A DNA stretch of 16,357 nt from contig DASWHD010000200.1 of NCBI GenBank assembly GCA_036393335.1, positions 1 through 16,357 on the forward strand, given 5' to 3'. Position numbers and translations under genes: made by a program. Origin of the DNA: DASWHD01 sp036393335. GTDB taxonomy: Bacteria; CG2-30-53-67; CG2-30-70-394. This document shows positions 14,119 through 16,357 of this stretch, piece after piece. Under the pieces are notes generated by a model. That model saw only the letters and a list, made by a program, of their open reading frames with translations. It was not told where the DNA came from and ran no database searches. Position 1 is the first letter of the stretch. The number at the start of each line of letters is the position of its first letter.

Positions 14119-14545
14119 GTCCGTACGCTCCTTATGTGCTCCGTGAGTTGAACAGGGGCACAGGGTCGCGGAGCAATGTCACGGGATTGTGGAGGCGGTG
14201 TGAAGCCCGTGTCAGAAGTCCGCCAGATAGCGGGTGGGTCGGGCTCTGCCTCCTGCAGCAGGGGTGGCGCCGTTGTCGGCGGTCGGTGGGGGGCCGTGGA
14301 CCGTGCTACCGCTGTGGTGCAGTGTCCGAAACGGAGCCACGGACACATCCCGGAAACAGTCACGTCACGCGCCGGTAACACTTCTGCTTTCGCCCGGTTC
14401 GGCGGTTGTGTCCTTGGATGCCGGTCGTACGCTGCGCGCGGCAATGGCTCAGGTGGATGCAGTGACGTCCCTCCGGGGAGGCCCGAGAACCGTGGACCCG
14501 CAACGCGCGCGTGACCGGCTTGACGGACGGACTAGATTCGTAGAC
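14119..14545. other. 427-bp divergent gene-free region
   Basis: It lies between the minus-strand propeller gene and the plus-strand kinase-like gene and should hold both promoters. I see no convincing -35/-10 pair, operator or RNA gene. Open frames crossing it have no family resemblance. The plus-strand frame of the downstream gene stays open back to 14234, so a start upstream of 14546 cannot be excluded. Confidence 0.5.
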
Positions 14546-15131
14546 ATGGCAGGGCGCCGGGCGGGCACTCAGCCGTGGCGGCGCCTGTTCCATGCGGTGA
14601 ACGGCGTACTGCTCGGTACCGCGATCCACTACCTGCCGCTGGCGAGCCTGACCGTCGCTGCGATTCTCGGCGGCGCATTCTCCGTTCTGCTCCTCGCGGA
14701 CGTCGTGCGTCTCACCCAGCCGCGCGCCAACGAGCTCTTCTTCCGGGTGTTCGGGCCCCTCGCCTCGCCGCGGGAGGCGCGCGGCCTCGCCTCCTCGACC
14801 TGGTACACCCTGGGAGTGGCGCTCGCGGTCGCGCTCTTCCCCAGAGGGGCGGCGGTGTCTGCGGTGTTCGTCCTGGGACTGTGCGATCCCGGCGCGAGCT
14901 ACGTCGGCAGGCGCTGGGGGCGGCGGCCGCTCTTGGGGGGGGACGCTGGAGGGGAGCGCGGTATTCGTGTGCGTCGCCGCCCTGGTCCTCGTCCTACGAC
15001 ACCCTCTCCCCGCGGCGCTTCCGGCGGCGCTCATCGCCGCACTGGCCGAGCGTCTGTCCTGGCCGCTGGACGACAACTTCACCATCCCCATCGCGTGCGC
15101 GGCCGCGCTGACGAGTCTGGATGCGTTGTGA
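14546..15131 (+). pseudogene. Diacylglycerol/polyprenol (dolichol) kinase-like membrane protein, frameshifted
   Basis: The first frame reads PWRRLFHAVNGVLLG, ANELFFRVFGPLASPREARGL, ASSTWYTLGVALAVALFP and LGLCDPGASYVGRRWGRRPLLGG, typical of the DGK1/SEC59-like CTP-dependent lipid kinase family. At the G8 run 14935-14942 the family sequence continues one frame over: TLEGSAVFVCVAALVLVL and the hallmark PLDDNFTIPI, ending at TGA 15129-15131. With seven Gs the protein would be 194 residues with several membrane helices. Such enzymes phosphorylate polyprenol or diacylglycerol lipids. The restored stop overlaps the next ATG (TGATG), so translation would be coupled. The extra G may be a real mutation, a switch, or a read error in the homopolymer. 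The start at 14546 has no clear ribosome site. Confidence 0.8.
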
Positions 15132-15835
15132 TGAGTCAGGGGCGCACCGTCAGCGTGGTCGTCCCGACTCTCAACGAGGAGCGCTTTCTACCCACGCTTC
15201 TCGCATCTCTCGCCCGCCAGACGATCCCCGTTCACGAGGTGATCGTGGCCGATGCCGGATCGTCCGACCGGACCGTGGAGCTGGCCCGCGCCGCCGGTGC
15301 GCGAGTCGTGCCTGGCGGCCACCCGGGTGTCGGCAGGAACGCGGGCGCGACCGGGGCGACGGGTAGCCACCTCCTGTTTCTCGACGCCGACGTCCGGCTC
15401 CCCGAGGGCGCGCTGGAAGACGCCTTCACCGAGATGGGGAGCCAGCGCCTCGAGTCGGCGAGTTGTTGGTTCGTCCCGGACTCCACCGATCCTTCCCTCA
15501 GGCTCACCCACTGGTTCAGCTGCCACTACTTTGGCCTCACCTCGAGGCTGGGATGGCCGCATTCGATCGGGGCGTTCCTGCTCCTCCCGCGCGCGGTCCA
15601 CGTCGCCATCGGGGGCTTCGACACCAGCGTCAAGGTCGCCGAGGATCAGGACTACGTGCGGCGTCTGGCAAGGCACGGCCGCTACGGATTCATTCGCCGG
15701 CCGGTCGTGGAGATCGCGGCCCGCCGGTTCGAGTCCGAAGGGAGCCTGCGCATGAACGTGAAGTGGATCGCCATCGAGCTCCATCGCCTGATCCTCGGGG
15801 AGATCCGCGGCGACTACTTCCGCTACTTCAAGTAG
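15131..15835 (+). CDS. Family 2 glycosyltransferase
   Basis: A 234-residue GT-A fold enzyme. Seen: the nucleotide-binding opening VSVVVPTLNEERFLPTLLASL, VADAGSSDRT, the metal-binding DXD as DAD (85-87, LLFLDADV), and an ED pair (171-172, VAEDQDYVRRL) in the position of the catalytic base. No clear multi-span membrane tail, so it is likely cytosolic or peripheral at the inner membrane, transferring a sugar from a nucleotide donor to a lipid or glycan. The ATG overlaps the restored stop of the kinase-like gene, and the pairing suggests a polyprenol-linked substrate. Because of the frameshift, the kinase-like frame now runs straight into this gene, which would give a 430-residue read-through product from ATG 14546 in addition to internal initiation here. 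Confidence 0.92.
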   Translation: MSQGRTVSVVVPTLNEERFLPTLLASLARQTIPVHEVIVADAGSSDRTVELARAAGARVVPGGHPGVGRNAGATGATGSHLLFLDADVRLPEGALEDAFTEMGSQRLESASCWFVPDSTDPSLRLTHWFSCHYFGLTSRLGWPHSIGAFLLLPRAVHVAIGGFDTSVKVAEDQDYVRRLARHGRYGFIRRPVVEIAARRFESEGSLRMNVKWIAIELHRLILGEIRGDYFRYFK

Positions 15836-15851
15836 CTTGCCCCCGGATCTT

Positions 15852-15910
15852 GTCTCAATTTTGAACGATGTCGATCTCACATTGAGACGGTGTCCGTCTC
15901 GATGGTGAAC
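15852..15910. promoter_or_regulatory. Three operator-like sites at 22-bp spacing
   Basis: GTCTCAATTTTGAAC (15852-15866), ATCTCACATTGAGAC (15874-15888, inverted: GTCTCAATGTGAGAT) and GTCTCGATGGTGAAC (15896-15910) are versions of one 15-base, roughly palindromic motif. Their centres are 22 bases apart, two helical turns, so all face one side of the DNA. They lie about 140-190 bases upstream of a sigma-54-type promoter, the usual place for enhancer-binding activators. The binding protein is not in the window. Confidence 0.7.
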
Positions 15911-16044
15911 AATCGTCCCGAACGAGTGCGGCGGTGCCCAGGGATCCGTCAGCCGGTTGCTTCACCCTCTTGCGAAACGAACTTGTTCTTCTCCGTAAGG
16001 CCCCCATTGCCAGGACGAAGTACGCGGCTCGGGTGGCCACCGGG

Positions 16045-16060
16045 TTGGCACCGCGTTTGC
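16045..16060 (+). promoter_or_regulatory. Sigma-54-type (-24/-12) promoter
   Basis: TTGGCACCGCGTTTGC has the invariant GG (16047-16048) and GC (16059-16060) with the required 10-base gap, and 'TGGCAC' and 'TTGC' match the consensus around them. Transcription would start near 16072, about 85 bases before the ATG at 16157. Three enhancer-like sites lie upstream. Confidence 0.7.
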
Positions 16061-16156
16061 GGGAAAAGAGATCAACCGGGAAATCGGGGTGCAGGTTCCG
16101 AAGGCAGCCAACGTGGGAATACCTAACTACCTGGCAGGGAAAAAAGGAGAGTCGCC

Positions 16157-16357
16157 ATGAAGAGATCCATCCGCAATCTGAATGGCACGCGCTACGTGCA
16201 GAGAGTCTTCCGTGGAGCCGCGAGCGTGATGCTGATCGTCGGCGGTGCCGTCACCGATGTCCGGGCCACCGAGCCGTGTGACGACTTTGGTGAATGCCGG
16301 GCGCTCATCGAGATCAACTCCACGGACGGGGACATCGGTTTCCACTGGCTCATCGAT
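16157..16357 (+). CDS. Secreted protein of unknown function, 5' part only
   Basis: 67 codons are visible before the window ends. AAGGAG at 16144-16149 sits 7 bases before the ATG. The N-terminus is basic and then hydrophobic (RGAASVMLIVGGAV), fitting a Sec signal peptide cleaved around VRA|TEP (residue 37). The mature part opens CDDFGECRALIEINSTDGDIGFHWLID: two cysteines five residues apart, then a beta-strand-like acidic motif. I have an impression of similar 'N-x-T-D-x-D-x-G-F-H' openings in exported proteins of related bacteria but cannot name the family. A sigma-54-type promoter and three activator-like sites precede it, so expression is probably conditional, as for surface or matrix proteins. 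Confidence 0.8.
   Translation, partial: MKRSIRNLNGTRYVQRVFRGAASVMLIVGGAVTDVRATEPCDDFGECRALIEINSTDGDIGFHWLID

Noticed and set aside
12142..14151. 669-codon open frame opposite the propeller gene
   Set aside because: It is the antisense shadow of a real 798-residue gene. High GC content keeps the opposite frame open, the translation is His/Arg/Val-rich with no domain, and it has no ribosome site.
14119..14200. Pho-box-like control of the phytase-like gene
   Set aside because: TGACAT- and CTGTT-like words occur upstream, but not as two spaced CTGTCAT-type half-sites, so PhoB control is not supported by the sequence.
14234..15835. Single 533-residue protein spanning the kinase-like and glycosyltransferase regions
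   Set aside because: The middle ~65 residues are Arg/Pro-rich nonsense, while the +1-shifted frame carries the conserved kinase C-terminus. It is better explained as two genes with a frameshift at G8.

Overview
The window is GC-rich chromosomal DNA with dense, short-spaced genes. It probably comes from a free-living gammaproteobacterium of the Chromatiales/Ectothiorhodospiraceae type. This is inferred from the adjacent cbpA-cbpM pair, an HdfR-like LysR regulator, tRNA genes with encoded CCA ends, soluble PAS/HDFNN hybrid kinases with the 'HQ(V/I)E(V/L)EM' leader, and abundant REP-like palindromes. No rRNA, CRISPR array, prophage or intact transposase gene is visible.

Layout. 1-2.2 kb: the 3' end of a possible PIN-domain gene, a SHOCT lipoprotein (minus), a fumarylacetoacetate-hydrolase family enzyme, and a gene-free stretch with a degenerate interspersed repeat and a good sigma-70-like promoter. 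2.26-4.2 kb: an exported group I truncated haemoglobin and a long Memo-family protein whose 3' end runs into a palindrome. 4.2-4.8 kb: a non-coding stretch packed with hairpins, plus an AT-rich island with an exact IHF consensus. 4.8-7.3 kb: a soluble hybrid histidine kinase, then the wreck of a second sensor module (a GAF fragment and an internally deleted kinase paralogue). 7.3-7.7 kb: tRNA-Leu, tRNA-Lys and tRNA-His on the minus strand. 7.8-9.4 kb: an HdfR-like LysR regulator divergent from two small acidic genes that end at a strong terminator. 9.5-11.5 kb: cbpA, cbpM and a MarC-family membrane protein. 11.5-11.7 kb: a 208-bp element with 20-bp perfect terminal inverted repeats and a nested REP pair. 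11.7-14.1 kb: an exported propeller/phytase-like protein (minus). 14.5-15.8 kb: a polyprenol/dolichol-kinase-like gene broken at a G8 tract and coupled to a family 2 glycosyltransferase. 15.85-16.36 kb: a sigma-54-type promoter with three upstream operator-like sites at 22-bp spacing, driving a secreted protein cut by the window end.

How the parts work together. CbpA and CbpM are a co-chaperone and its inhibitor. The kinase-like protein and the glycosyltransferase are co-transcribed and fit lipid-linked glycan synthesis. The second kinase copy is a relic: its middle is deleted in frame and its tail is replaced by a 69-bp arm of the same repeat that forms one end of the 208-bp element 4.3 kb away.

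Most worth following: the TIR element with nested REPIN and its solo arm beside tRNA-Leu; the phased operator array with its sigma-54 promoter; the G8 frameshift; and a palindrome that appears inserted in one copy of a hairpin and absent from another. No complete novel multi-gene system can be claimed.
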